This document shows positions 57,691 through 64,000 of a DNA stretch of 64,000 nt, in pieces. The notes below the pieces were generated by a model. It was not told the origin of the DNA. It searched no databases and saw nothing but the letters and a program-made list of their open reading frames with translations. The position numbers and the translations under genes were made by a program. The stretch covers positions 1 through 64,000 of the forward strand of contig NZ_JANAVF010000021.1 of assembly GCF_024213195.1 (NCBI RefSeq), written 5' to 3'. Every line of letters starts with the position of its first letter. Position 1 is the stretch's first letter. This DNA is from Streptomyces sp. TBY4. Lineage in GTDB: Bacteria > Actinomycetota > Actinomycetes > Streptomycetales > Streptomycetaceae.

Positions 57691-58734
57691 CTACGCGCTG
57701 CGCGCGTACCCGCGGTGGGACGGGTCTCGGACTTCGCCCACCAGGGTTTCCAGGACGTCCTCCATGGCGACCAGGCCCAGGACCCGGCCCGACGGGTCCG
57801 CCACCTGCGCCAGGTGGGTGGCGTCGCGGCGCATGACGGTGAGGGCGTCGTCCAGCGGGAGCGTCGAGCAGACCGTGGTCATGCGGCGCCAGACCCGCTG
57901 CGGCACCGCCCGTTCCCGGTCCTCCAGGTCCAGGACGTCCTTGACGTGCAGGTAGCCCATGAAGGCACCGCTGTCCGTGCGGACCGGGAAGCGGGAGTAC
58001 CCGGTGCGGACCGTCAGCTGCTCGATCTGGCGCGGGGTGACGGCCGGGCCGACCGTGACCAGCCGGGCCGGGGGGAGGAGGACGTCGGTGACCGGGCGGC
58101 TGCCCAGTTCCAGCGCGTCCTCCAGGCGCTCCTGTTCCACCGGCTCCAGAAGACCGGCCTGCCGGGAGTCCTTGAGCAGGCGGCCGAGCTGGGCGGAGGT
58201 GTAGACGGCCTCGACCTCGTCCTTGGGCTCCACCTTGAAGAGCCTCAGGATCAGCGTGGAGCAGGCACCGAGGGCGGTGGTGACCGGTCCGCAGAGCCGT
58301 GCGAAGGCGACCAGTCCGGGGCTGAACCACAGGGCCGTCTTCTCGGGGGCGGCCATGGCGAGGTTCTTGGGGACCATCTCGCCGATGACCAGGTGCAGGA
58401 AGATCACGGCGGTGAGGGCGACCGCGTAGCCGAGGGGGTGGATCAGGCCCTCGGGGACGTGGGCGGCGTGGAAGACCGGCTCCAGGAGCCGGGCCACGGT
58501 GGGTTCCGCGACGGCGCCGAGGGTGAGCGAGCAGACGGTGATGCCGAACTGGGCGGCGGCCATCATGCGCGGCAGGTTCTCCAGCCCGTGGAGCACCTGG
58601 CGGGCCCGCTTGGAGCCGGCCGCCAGGGGTTCGATCTGGCTGCGGCGGACGGAGACGAGGGCGAACTCGGCGCCGACGAAGAAGCCGTTGGCCAGGACGA
58701 GGAGCAGGGCGAAGACGAGTTGGAGCGCGTTCAC
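57691..58734 (-). CDS. CNNM/CorC-type transporter-like membrane protein (DUF21 + CBS pair), short paralogue
   Basis: 347 residues from GTG 58734. DUF21 membrane domain: LVFALLLVLANGFFVGAEFALVSVRRSQIEPLAAGS, GITVCSLTLGAVAEPTVARLLEP and HLVIGEMVPKNLA. A Bateman module of two CBS motifs follows (TGYSRFPVRTDSGAFMGYLHVKDVL and DATHLAQVADPSGRVLGLVAMEDVLETLVGEVRD). The CorC_HlyC domain present in its neighbour is absent. Relatives act in magnesium or cobalt homeostasis, and the haemolysin name is historical. Start overlaps the stop of the upstream paralogue by 4 bp. Confidence 0.9.
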   Translation of the reverse strand: MNALQLVFALLLVLANGFFVGAEFALVSVRRSQIEPLAAGSKRARQVLHGLENLPRMMAAAQFGITVCSLTLGAVAEPTVARLLEPVFHAAHVPEGLIHPLGYAVALTAVIFLHLVIGEMVPKNLAMAAPEKTALWFSPGLVAFARLCGPVTTALGACSTLILRLFKVEPKDEVEAVYTSAQLGRLLKDSRQAGLLEPVEQERLEDALELGSRPVTDVLLPPARLVTVGPAVTPRQIEQLTVRTGYSRFPVRTDSGAFMGYLHVKDVLDLEDRERAVPQRVWRRMTTVCSTLPLDDALTVMRRDATHLAQVADPSGRVLGLVAMEDVLETLVGEVRDPSHRGYARSA

Positions 58735-60125
58735 CGGCCACCCACCTGGACCAGCTCGGCGGGGGCGGAACGTCCCGCGTCGAACCCGCCGGGGCCCGGT
58801 GCGCCGGGGCCCGCGGGGGCGGTGCGCACGAGGCGGACGCGCTCGGCGCGGTAGCGGCGGACCTGGCGCACGGAGAGCTTCCAGCCGGGCAGTTCGGCGC
58901 GGTCCCCGGGGGCGGGGATGCGGCCGAGCAGGTCGGCGACGAGTCCGGCGACGGTCTCGTACGGGCCTTCGGGGACCTCCAGGCCTATCCGGCGCAGGGT
59001 CTGCACGCGGCAGCTGCCGTCGGCCTCCCAGGACGGGCGGCCGTCCTCGGCGGGTACGGCGGCCAGTTCGGGGCTGCCGTCCTCCGCGAGGTCGTGCTCG
59101 TCGCGGACTTCGCCGACGAGCTCCTCCACGATGTCCTCCAGGGTGACGACGCCGGCGGTGCCGCCGTACTCGTCGACGACCACGGCCATGGGCTGTTCGC
59201 TGCGCAGCCGTTCCAGCAGCGGCTGCACCGGCAGGGAGCCGGGCACCAGCAGCGGGGCCACGCAGATCCCGCTGACGCTGGTGCGGGCGCGCTCGGACTC
59301 GGGCACGGCGAGGGCGTCCTTGAGGTGGACGACCCCGGTGATCTCGTCGATGCGCTCGCGGTAGACGGGGAAGCGGGACAGGCCCGTGGCGCGGGTCAGG
59401 TTGAGCACGTCGGCCGCGGTGGCCGTGTGCTGGAGGGCGCTGACCTTGACCCGGGGGGTCATGACCAGCTGCGCCGTGAGCTCGCCGAGCGAGAGGGTCC
59501 GTACGAAGAGGTCTGCGGTGTCCTGCTCCAGGGCGCCGGCCTGGGCCGAGTGCCGGACCAGGGAGACCAGTTCGCCGGGGGTGCGGGCGGAGGCCATCTC
59601 CTCGGTGGGCTCCACGCCGAGGGCCCGTACGAGCCGGTTGGCGACGGCGTTGAGGCCCGCGATGACCGGGCGGAAGACCCGGGAGAAGGCGTGCTGCGGG
59701 CCGGCCACGAAGCGGGCCACCTGGAGCGGCCGGGAGACGGCCCAGTTCTTCGGGACGAGCTCGCCGACGACCATCTGGACGGCGGAGGCGAGCAGCATGC
59801 CGATGACGACGGCCACGCCGGGTACGACGCTGCGGGGAAGGCCGGTCGCTTCGAGCGGCCCGGCCAGCAGGGCGGCCAGGGCGGGCTCGGCGAGCATGCC
59901 GACCACGAGGGAGGTGATGGTGATGCCGAGCTGGGTGCCGGAGAGCTGGAAGGACAGCTCCCGCAGGGCTGCGACGACCGTGCGGGCACGGCGGTCGCCC
60001 TCGGCCGCGGCGCGTTCGGCCTCGGGTCTCTCGACGGTGACGAGGCCGAATTCGGCTGCCACGAAGAAACCGTTGGCGAGGATCAGGGCGAATGCCGCCA
60101 CGAGCAGAAGTAGCGGGATGGTCAT
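58731..60125 (-). CDS. CNNM/CorC-type transporter-like membrane protein (DUF21 + CBS + CorC_HlyC), long paralogue
   Basis: 464 residues from ATG 60125. DUF21 domain with ANGFFVAAEFGLVTVERPEAERAAAEGDRRA and VVGELVPKNWAVSRP, a CBS pair (MTPRVKVSAL and TGLSRFPVYRERIDEITGVVHLKDAL), MAVVVDEYGGTAGVVTLEDIVEELVGEVRDEHD, and the C-terminal CorC_HlyC domain (FEVPEGPYETVAGLVADLLGRIPAPGD-like). It is translationally coupled to its shorter paralogue, suggesting a heteromeric transporter or regulator. Confidence 0.92.
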   Translation of the reverse strand: MTIPLLLLVAAFALILANGFFVAAEFGLVTVERPEAERAAAEGDRRARTVVAALRELSFQLSGTQLGITITSLVVGMLAEPALAALLAGPLEATGLPRSVVPGVAVVIGMLLASAVQMVVGELVPKNWAVSRPLQVARFVAGPQHAFSRVFRPVIAGLNAVANRLVRALGVEPTEEMASARTPGELVSLVRHSAQAGALEQDTADLFVRTLSLGELTAQLVMTPRVKVSALQHTATAADVLNLTRATGLSRFPVYRERIDEITGVVHLKDALAVPESERARTSVSGICVAPLLVPGSLPVQPLLERLRSEQPMAVVVDEYGGTAGVVTLEDIVEELVGEVRDEHDLAEDGSPELAAVPAEDGRPSWEADGSCRVQTLRRIGLEVPEGPYETVAGLVADLLGRIPAPGDRAELPGWKLSVRQVRRYRAERVRLVRTAPAGPGAPGPGGFDAGRSAPAELVQVGGR

Positions 60126-60325
60126 GCCGCCGCCTCCGTGGGGAGGGCGGCGCGTGTACTACCGGACGATCCGTCCATTGCTGGAGGGAGTCACTCCTCG
60201 AGTCGCAGGTGCCCGCGGGCCTCGGGGTCCCGGGGCCGGTGGGAGGGCGCGCGGTCGCGGCCCCACACCAGGTTAGTCATTGAGATCGCCGCCGCAATGG
60301 GACGCAGCGACGAGGCCGGGCGGGC

Positions 60326-60790
60326 TCAGTCGTTCTTTGAGCCGGTTCCGTGGGCTTCGGCCAGGGCGCGCAGGGCGCGGGCGTCGCCGATCGCCTGGGC
60401 CCGGGCGACCCCGGGCTGGATGCCGAGGGCGGGCAGGCTGGTGCCGTCGCTCAGGTCGAGGAACACCCAGGCGTCGCCGGGGCGGAGGTTGACGCGCAGG
60501 ATCTGCGCCCACTCCAGGCGGCGGGTGGTGGTGAGGTTGACGACCGTGACCCCGGTCTCGTCGGCGACCACCTTGGGGCGGCTGAGCAGGACGAGGACGG
60601 AGGAGAGCAGGACGGCGACGAAGACGAAGCTGATCCGCTCGCCGGGCTGCAGGCGCTCCAGCATCACGGCGATCGTCGTGATGGTGAGGAACATGGCGGC
60701 GCCCACGCCCAGCAGGACGGCCCGGGTACGGGTCGGCCGGAAGGTGACCGGCAGGGCGGGCGGTGCGGGCTGGGCGGTGGCGTCGGCCAT
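60326..60790 (-). CDS. PH domain-containing membrane protein
   Basis: 154 residues. Two N-terminal TM helices (AVLLGVGAAMFLTITTIAVML and ISFVFVAVLLSSVLVLLS) precede a bPH2-like domain: KVVADETGVTVVNLTTTRRLEWAQILRVNLRPGDAWVFLDLSDGTSLPALGIQ. The pattern is common beside hisG in actinobacteria. Function unknown. It is 100 bp downstream of hisG on the same strand. Confidence 0.85.
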   Translation of the reverse strand: MADATAQPAPPALPVTFRPTRTRAVLLGVGAAMFLTITTIAVMLERLQPGERISFVFVAVLLSSVLVLLSRPKVVADETGVTVVNLTTTRRLEWAQILRVNLRPGDAWVFLDLSDGTSLPALGIQPGVARAQAIGDARALRALAEAHGTGSKND

Positions 60791-60890
60791 GTTCGTCAGG
60801 TGCCTTCGGGTGGTGCCGGATGGTGAGCCGGGAGGTGAGGGACGCGCCGCGCGGCGGAGCGCGCCGGCGTGTCCCTCGGGGCGGTGTCCG

Positions 60891-61739
60891 TCAGAGGCGG
60901 CAGGCGTGGATCGAGGTGGTGAGGATCGCGCGCGCGCCGAGCTCGTACAGGTCGTCCATGATCCGCTGGGCCTCCTTGGCGGGGACCATGGCGCGGACGG
61001 CGACCCAGCCCTCGTTGTGCAGCGGGGAGACGGTCGGCGATTCCAGGCCCGGGGTGAGGGCGACCGCGCGCTCCAGGTGCTCGGCGCGGCAGTCGTAGTC
61101 CATCATCACGTAGCTGCGGGCGACCAGGACGCCCTGGAGGCGGCGCAGGAACTGCTGGGCCCGCGGGTCGTCGGGGTCGGTGCCGTTGCCGCGGATGACG
61201 ACGGCCTCGGAGGTCATGATCGGCTCGCCGATGACCTCCAGTCCGGCGTTGCGCAGGCTGGTGCCGGTCTCGACGACGTCGGCGATGATCTGGGCGACGC
61301 CGAGCTGAATGGCGGTCTCGACCGCGCCGTCGAGGTGGACGACGGAGGCCTCGATGCCCTTGTCGGCAAGGTGCTTCGCGACGATTCCCTCGTACGAGGT
61401 CGCGATGGTCATCCCGTGGAAGTCCTCGGGGCCCTTCGCGGTGCCGGGGATGGTGGCGTAGCGGAAGGTCGAGCGACCGAAGTTCAGCGGCAGGATCTCC
61501 TCGGCGCTGGCGCCGGAGTCGAGCAGCAGGTCGCGGCCGGTGATGCCGATGTCGAGCTTGCCGGAGGACACGTAGATCGCGATGTCCTTGGGGCGGAGGT
61601 AGAAGAACTCCACCTCGTTCTCGGGGTCGACGACCACGAGCTCCTTGGACTCCTTGCGCATCCGGTAGCCGGCCTCATGGAGCATCGCCGACGCCGGTCC
61701 GGAGAGTGAACCCTTGTTGGGGACGGCGATGCGCAGCAT
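60891..61739 (-). CDS. hisG: ATP phosphoribosyltransferase
   Basis: 282 residues, the long form with a C-terminal regulatory domain. First step of histidine synthesis: ATP plus PRPP to phosphoribosyl-ATP. Motifs: LRIAVPNKGSLSGPASAML, DIGITGRDLLLDSGA, PP-loop-like ADVVETGTSLRNAGL, and the C-terminal TVSPLHNEGWVAVRAMVPAKEAQRIMDDLYELGARAILTTSIHACRL, where histidine feedback binds. ATG 61739. It follows hisE after 109 bp containing a hairpin. Confidence 0.97.
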   Translation of the reverse strand: MLRIAVPNKGSLSGPASAMLHEAGYRMRKESKELVVVDPENEVEFFYLRPKDIAIYVSSGKLDIGITGRDLLLDSGASAEEILPLNFGRSTFRYATIPGTAKGPEDFHGMTIATSYEGIVAKHLADKGIEASVVHLDGAVETAIQLGVAQIIADVVETGTSLRNAGLEVIGEPIMTSEAVVIRGNGTDPDDPRAQQFLRRLQGVLVARSYVMMDYDCRAEHLERAVALTPGLESPTVSPLHNEGWVAVRAMVPAKEAQRIMDDLYELGARAILTTSIHACRL

Positions 61740-61795
61740 GGGGCTTCCTTTGGTGCGTAGGTGCGAAAGGGTGGTTCTGGTACGGGCGCGCGGAC

Positions 61796-61818
61796 GCCCC
61801 GGCAGAGTGTGCCGGGGC
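61796..61818. other. 9-bp hairpin between hisE and hisG
   Basis: GCCCCGGCA (61796-61804) pairs with TGCCGGGGC (61810-61818) around GAGTG. It lies in the hisE-hisG spacer on the transcribed strand, so it could stall, protect or partly terminate the message. I see no His-rich leader peptide that would suggest attenuation. Confidence 0.5.
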
Positions 61819-61848
61819 CCGCGCGGAGCTGCCGCGGCCTGCGGCGGC

Positions 61849-62130
61849 CTAGAGGTGCGCGTAGACGTCGTCGAGGGAGATCCCGCGCGCCACCATCATC
61901 ACCTGGACGTGGTAGAGCAGCTGCGAGATCTCCTCGGCGGCGGCTTCCTTGCTCTCGTACTCGGCGGCCATCCAGACCTCGGCGGCCTCCTCGACGACCT
62001 TCTTGCCGATGGCATGGACGCCCTTGCCGACGAGCTCGGCGGTGCGGGAGGTGCTGGGGTCGCCGTTGGCGGCCTTGAGCTGGAGCTCGGTGAAGAGCTC
62101 TTCGAAACTCTTGGAGGGTGTGTTCGCCAT
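61849..62130 (-). CDS. hisE: Phosphoribosyl-ATP pyrophosphatase
   Basis: 93 residues from ATG 62130. MazG-like helical fold: FEELFTELQLKAANGDPSTSRTAELVGKG, IGKKVVEEAAEVWMAAEYESKEAAAEEISQLLYHVQVMMVARGISLDDV. It converts PR-ATP to PR-AMP, the second histidine step. The EE-x2-E metal site is in VVEEAAEV. Gene order ribH-hisE-hisG is usual in Streptomyces. Confidence 0.96.
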   Translation of the reverse strand: MANTPSKSFEELFTELQLKAANGDPSTSRTAELVGKGVHAIGKKVVEEAAEVWMAAEYESKEAAAEEISQLLYHVQVMMVARGISLDDVYAHL

Positions 62131-62198
62131 GATGTCCCTAGGGTACGGGCTCACCCCGGTCCCCCCGTGCCGGGGTTCACTCCTTGGACTGGTGCGGA

Positions 62199-62684
62199 CT
62201 AGCGCCAGGGTTCGCTGACGGTCCGCAGGGTCATGGCCGTGGAGACGGCGGCGGTGACCGCTTCGTGTCCCTTGTCCTCGTTCGAGCCCTCGAGCCCGGC
62301 GCGGTCGAGCGCCTGCTCGTCGTTGTCGCAGGTCAGTACGCCGAAGCCGACGGGCACTCCGGTGTCGATCGACACCTGCACCAGGCCCTGGGTGACGCCC
62401 TGGCAGACGTAGTCGAAGTGCGGGGTACCGCCGCGGATGACCACGCCGAGGGCGACGATCGCATCGTAACCGCGGCCGGCCAGCACCTTCGCGACGACCG
62501 GGAGCTCGAAGCTGCCCGGGACGCGCAGCAGGGTGGGCTCGTCGATCCCCAGCTCGTGCAGGGCCCGCAGGGCGCCGTCCACCAGGCCGTCCATGACCTT
62601 CTCGTGCCACTGGGCCGCGATCACGGCGACGCGCAGGTCTCCGCAGTTCTTCACGCTCAGTTCGGGTGCGCCCTTGCCGCTCAC
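62199..62684 (-). CDS. ribH: 6,7-dimethyl-8-ribityllumazine synthase
   Basis: 161 residues from GTG 62684. Condenses DHBP with the pyrimidine intermediate to lumazine, the penultimate riboflavin step. Motifs: VAAQWHEKVMDGLVDGA-like VIAAQWHEKVMDGLV, PGSFELPVVAKVLA, GVVIRGGTPHFDYVC (catalytic His) and GVLTCDNDEQALDRAG. 68 bp upstream of hisE; 63 bp downstream of ribBA. Confidence 0.97.
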   Translation of the reverse strand: MSGKGAPELSVKNCGDLRVAVIAAQWHEKVMDGLVDGALRALHELGIDEPTLLRVPGSFELPVVAKVLAGRGYDAIVALGVVIRGGTPHFDYVCQGVTQGLVQVSIDTGVPVGFGVLTCDNDEQALDRAGLEGSNEDKGHEAVTAAVSTAMTLRTVSEPWR

Positions 62685-62747
62685 AGCTCTGCTCCTCGGT
62701 GCGATTCGTGCGATTCGTATGGTGTGGGGTGGTACTGACAGATGGTG

Positions 62748-64000
62748 TTACTGATTGCCGCAGGCGGACGTGGTCGCGGCCCCGTCCAGCCAGGGCAGGT
62801 CGTGGCCCATCCGGTCCCGCTTGGTGCGCAGGTAGCGCAGGTTGTGCTCGCCCGCCTCCATGGGCATCGGCTCCCGGTCGGAAACCTTGATCCCGTGGCT
62901 GATGAGGGCCGCCGCCTTCTCGGGGTTGTTGGTCAGCAGCCGGACGCTGTGGACCCCGAGGTCGGCGAGCATCTGCGCGCCGGCCCCGTAGTCGCGGGCG
63001 TCGGCGGGCAGGCCCAGTTCCAGGTTGGCGTCGAGGGTGTCGCGGCCGAGTTCCTGGAGCTCGTAGGCGCGCAGCTTGGACAGCAGTCCGATGCCGCGGC
63101 CCTCGTGGCCGCGCAGGTAGACGATCACGCCGCGGCCGGCCGCCTGGACCCGCTCCATGGCGGTGTGCAGCTGGGGGCCGCAGTCGCAGCGCTGCGACTG
63201 GAAGATGTCCCCGGTCAGGCATTCGGAGTGCATCCGGACCAGGACGTCCTCGCCGTCGCCGATCTCTCCGTGGACGAGGGCGACGTGCTCGACGCCGTCG
63301 GCGGTGGAACGGAAGCCGTACGCGGTGAAGTGGCCGAACGTGGTCGGCAGGCTGACCTGGGCCTCGCGGCGGACGGTCGGCTCGGCGGAGCGGCGGTAGG
63401 CGATCAGGTCCTCGATGGAGATGATCGTCAGACCGTGCTTGCGGGCGAAGGGGATCAGCTCGGGCAGCCGCAGCATCACCCCGTCCTCGCCGGCGATCTC
63501 CACGATGGCGCCGGCCGGGCGCAGGCCCGCGAGGCGGGCGAGGTCGACGGCGGCCTCGGTGTGGCCGTTGCGGGTCAGGACGCCGCCGAGCTTGGCGCGC
63601 AGCGGGAAGACGTGCCCGGGGCGGACGAAGTCGGCGGGGCCCGAGACCCCGTCGGCCAGCAGCCGCAGGGTGGTGGCGCGGTCGGCCGCCGAGATGCCGG
63701 TGGTGACGCCGTGGGCGCCGCTCGCGTCGACGGAGACGGTGAAGGCGGTCTGCATCGACTCGGTGTTGTGCTGGACCATCTGCGGGAGTTCGAGCCGGTC
63801 CAGCTCGTCGCCCTCCATGGGGGCGCAGATCAGGCCGCGGCACTCGCTCATCATGAACGCGATGATCTCGGGGGTGGCCATCTCGGCCGCGATGACGAGG
63901 TCGCCCTCGTTCTCGCGGTCCTCGTCGTCGACGACGACCACCGGGCGGCCGGCCGCGATGTCGCGGATGGCCTGCTCGACGGGGTCGAGCCGGAAGGTCT
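62748..64000 (-). CDS. ribBA: Bifunctional DHBP synthase/GTP cyclohydrolase II, 5' end cut by the window
   Basis: 417 residues visible; only the first 15-25 are missing beyond 64000. DHBP synthase half: VVVVDDEDRENEGDLVIAAE, GLICAPM and HNTESMQTAFTVSVDA, then RPGHVFPLRA and RNGHTEAAVDLARLAGL. GTP cyclohydrolase II half: VHGEIGDGEDVLVRMHSECLTGDIF, zinc Cys in SQRCDCGPQL, and LRGHEGRGIGLLSKLRAY. The two products feed riboflavin through RibH downstream. Promoter and any FMN riboswitch would lie outside the window. Confidence 0.96.
   Translation of the reverse strand, partial: TFRLDPVEQAIRDIAAGRPVVVVDDEDRENEGDLVIAAEMATPEIIAFMMSECRGLICAPMEGDELDRLELPQMVQHNTESMQTAFTVSVDASGAHGVTTGISAADRATTLRLLADGVSGPADFVRPGHVFPLRAKLGGVLTRNGHTEAAVDLARLAGLRPAGAIVEIAGEDGVMLRLPELIPFARKHGLTIISIEDLIAYRRSAEPTVRREAQVSLPTTFGHFTAYGFRSTADGVEHVALVHGEIGDGEDVLVRMHSECLTGDIFQSQRCDCGPQLHTAMERVQAAGRGVIVYLRGHEGRGIGLLSKLRAYELQELGRDTLDANLELGLPADARDYGAGAQMLADLGVHSVRLLTNNPEKAAALISHGIKVSDREPMPMEAGEHNLRYLRTKRDRMGHDLPWLDGAATTSACGNQ

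Noticed and set aside
62685..62747. FMN riboswitch
   Set aside because: The gap between ribBA and ribH is only 63 bp and lacks the FMN aptamer's conserved helices; the riboswitch, if any, would precede the operon outside the window.

Overview
The window is chromosomal DNA of a Streptomyces or a very close relative. The evidence is the very high G+C with G/C-ending codons and frequent GTG/TTG starts, a conservon, RbpA with a sigma-R promoter, DasR-type operators in front of crr-ptsI, an SCO1431-family mini-membrane protein, an SPW-repeat protein and DUF6230/DUF6114 genes. The gene order looks like core chromosome. I see no integrase, transposase, phage module, CRISPR array, complete tRNA/rRNA gene or antibiotic gene cluster.

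Layout. Positions 1-515: the minus strand of the left end reads like the 5' leader of an rRNA operon running out of the window. Next to it are two DasR-type operators and then crr-ptsI (sugar PTS IIA and Enzyme I). 2.8-13.2 kb: a hypothetical protein, acetoacetyl-CoA synthetase divergent from a GH31 alpha-glucosidase, a G-rich repeat field, a Nudix hydrolase, a VanX-like dipeptidase with a long repetitive Ala/Gly/Arg-rich stretch, a DUF962 protein, and a DUF35/thiolase-like pair. 13.4-18.0 kb: a conservon (CvnA-D: sensor kinase-like protein, roadblock protein, DUF742 protein, small GTPase). 18.8-26.4 kb: a three-gene operon encoding a giant SMC-like ATPase and two partners, like MukBEF/MksBEF/Wadjet but with no nuclease gene beside it. 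Divergent from it is pxpABC (5-oxoprolinase). 28.8-34.6 kb: an ECF sigma factor with a membrane partner, HEAT-repeat and ankyrin-repeat proteins, and a small membrane protein followed by an FtsK/SpoIIIE-like protein whose ATPase motifs are degenerate.

34.6-46.3 kb: a MocR-type regulator, a glycerophosphodiesterase, an Atg22/UMF1-type MFS transporter, rbpA, fxsA, polyprenol-phosphate mannose synthase, an amidohydrolase, an Lrp/AsnC regulator, a small Cys-motif protein, and a phosphotransferase/hypothetical pair. 46.3-54.1 kb: a repeat-rich gap, a small ORF, an acyl-CoA dehydrogenase with a TetR regulator, a translationally coupled DUF6230/DUF6114/membrane-protein operon, the SCO1431-family and SPW proteins, and a secreted C39-like peptidase. 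54.1-60.1 kb: a small P-loop kinase-like protein, an EccA/CbxX-type AAA+ ATPase with a TPR-like N-terminus, and two overlapping CNNM/CorC-type membrane proteins. 60.3-64.0 kb, minus strand: ribBA (cut by the right edge), ribH, hisE, hisG and a PH-domain protein, probably one transcription unit for late riboflavin and early histidine synthesis.

Most noteworthy signals: the nuclease-less SMC operon with an Asp-Asn Walker B; the FtsK-like protein that has lost its Walker A Lys; the tandem DasR operators beside a divergent rRNA leader; a dispersed intergenic repeat found in at least four places; and the 36-residue repeats inserted in a VanX-family enzyme. All functional calls rest on reading motifs in the translated sequence; no database search was run.
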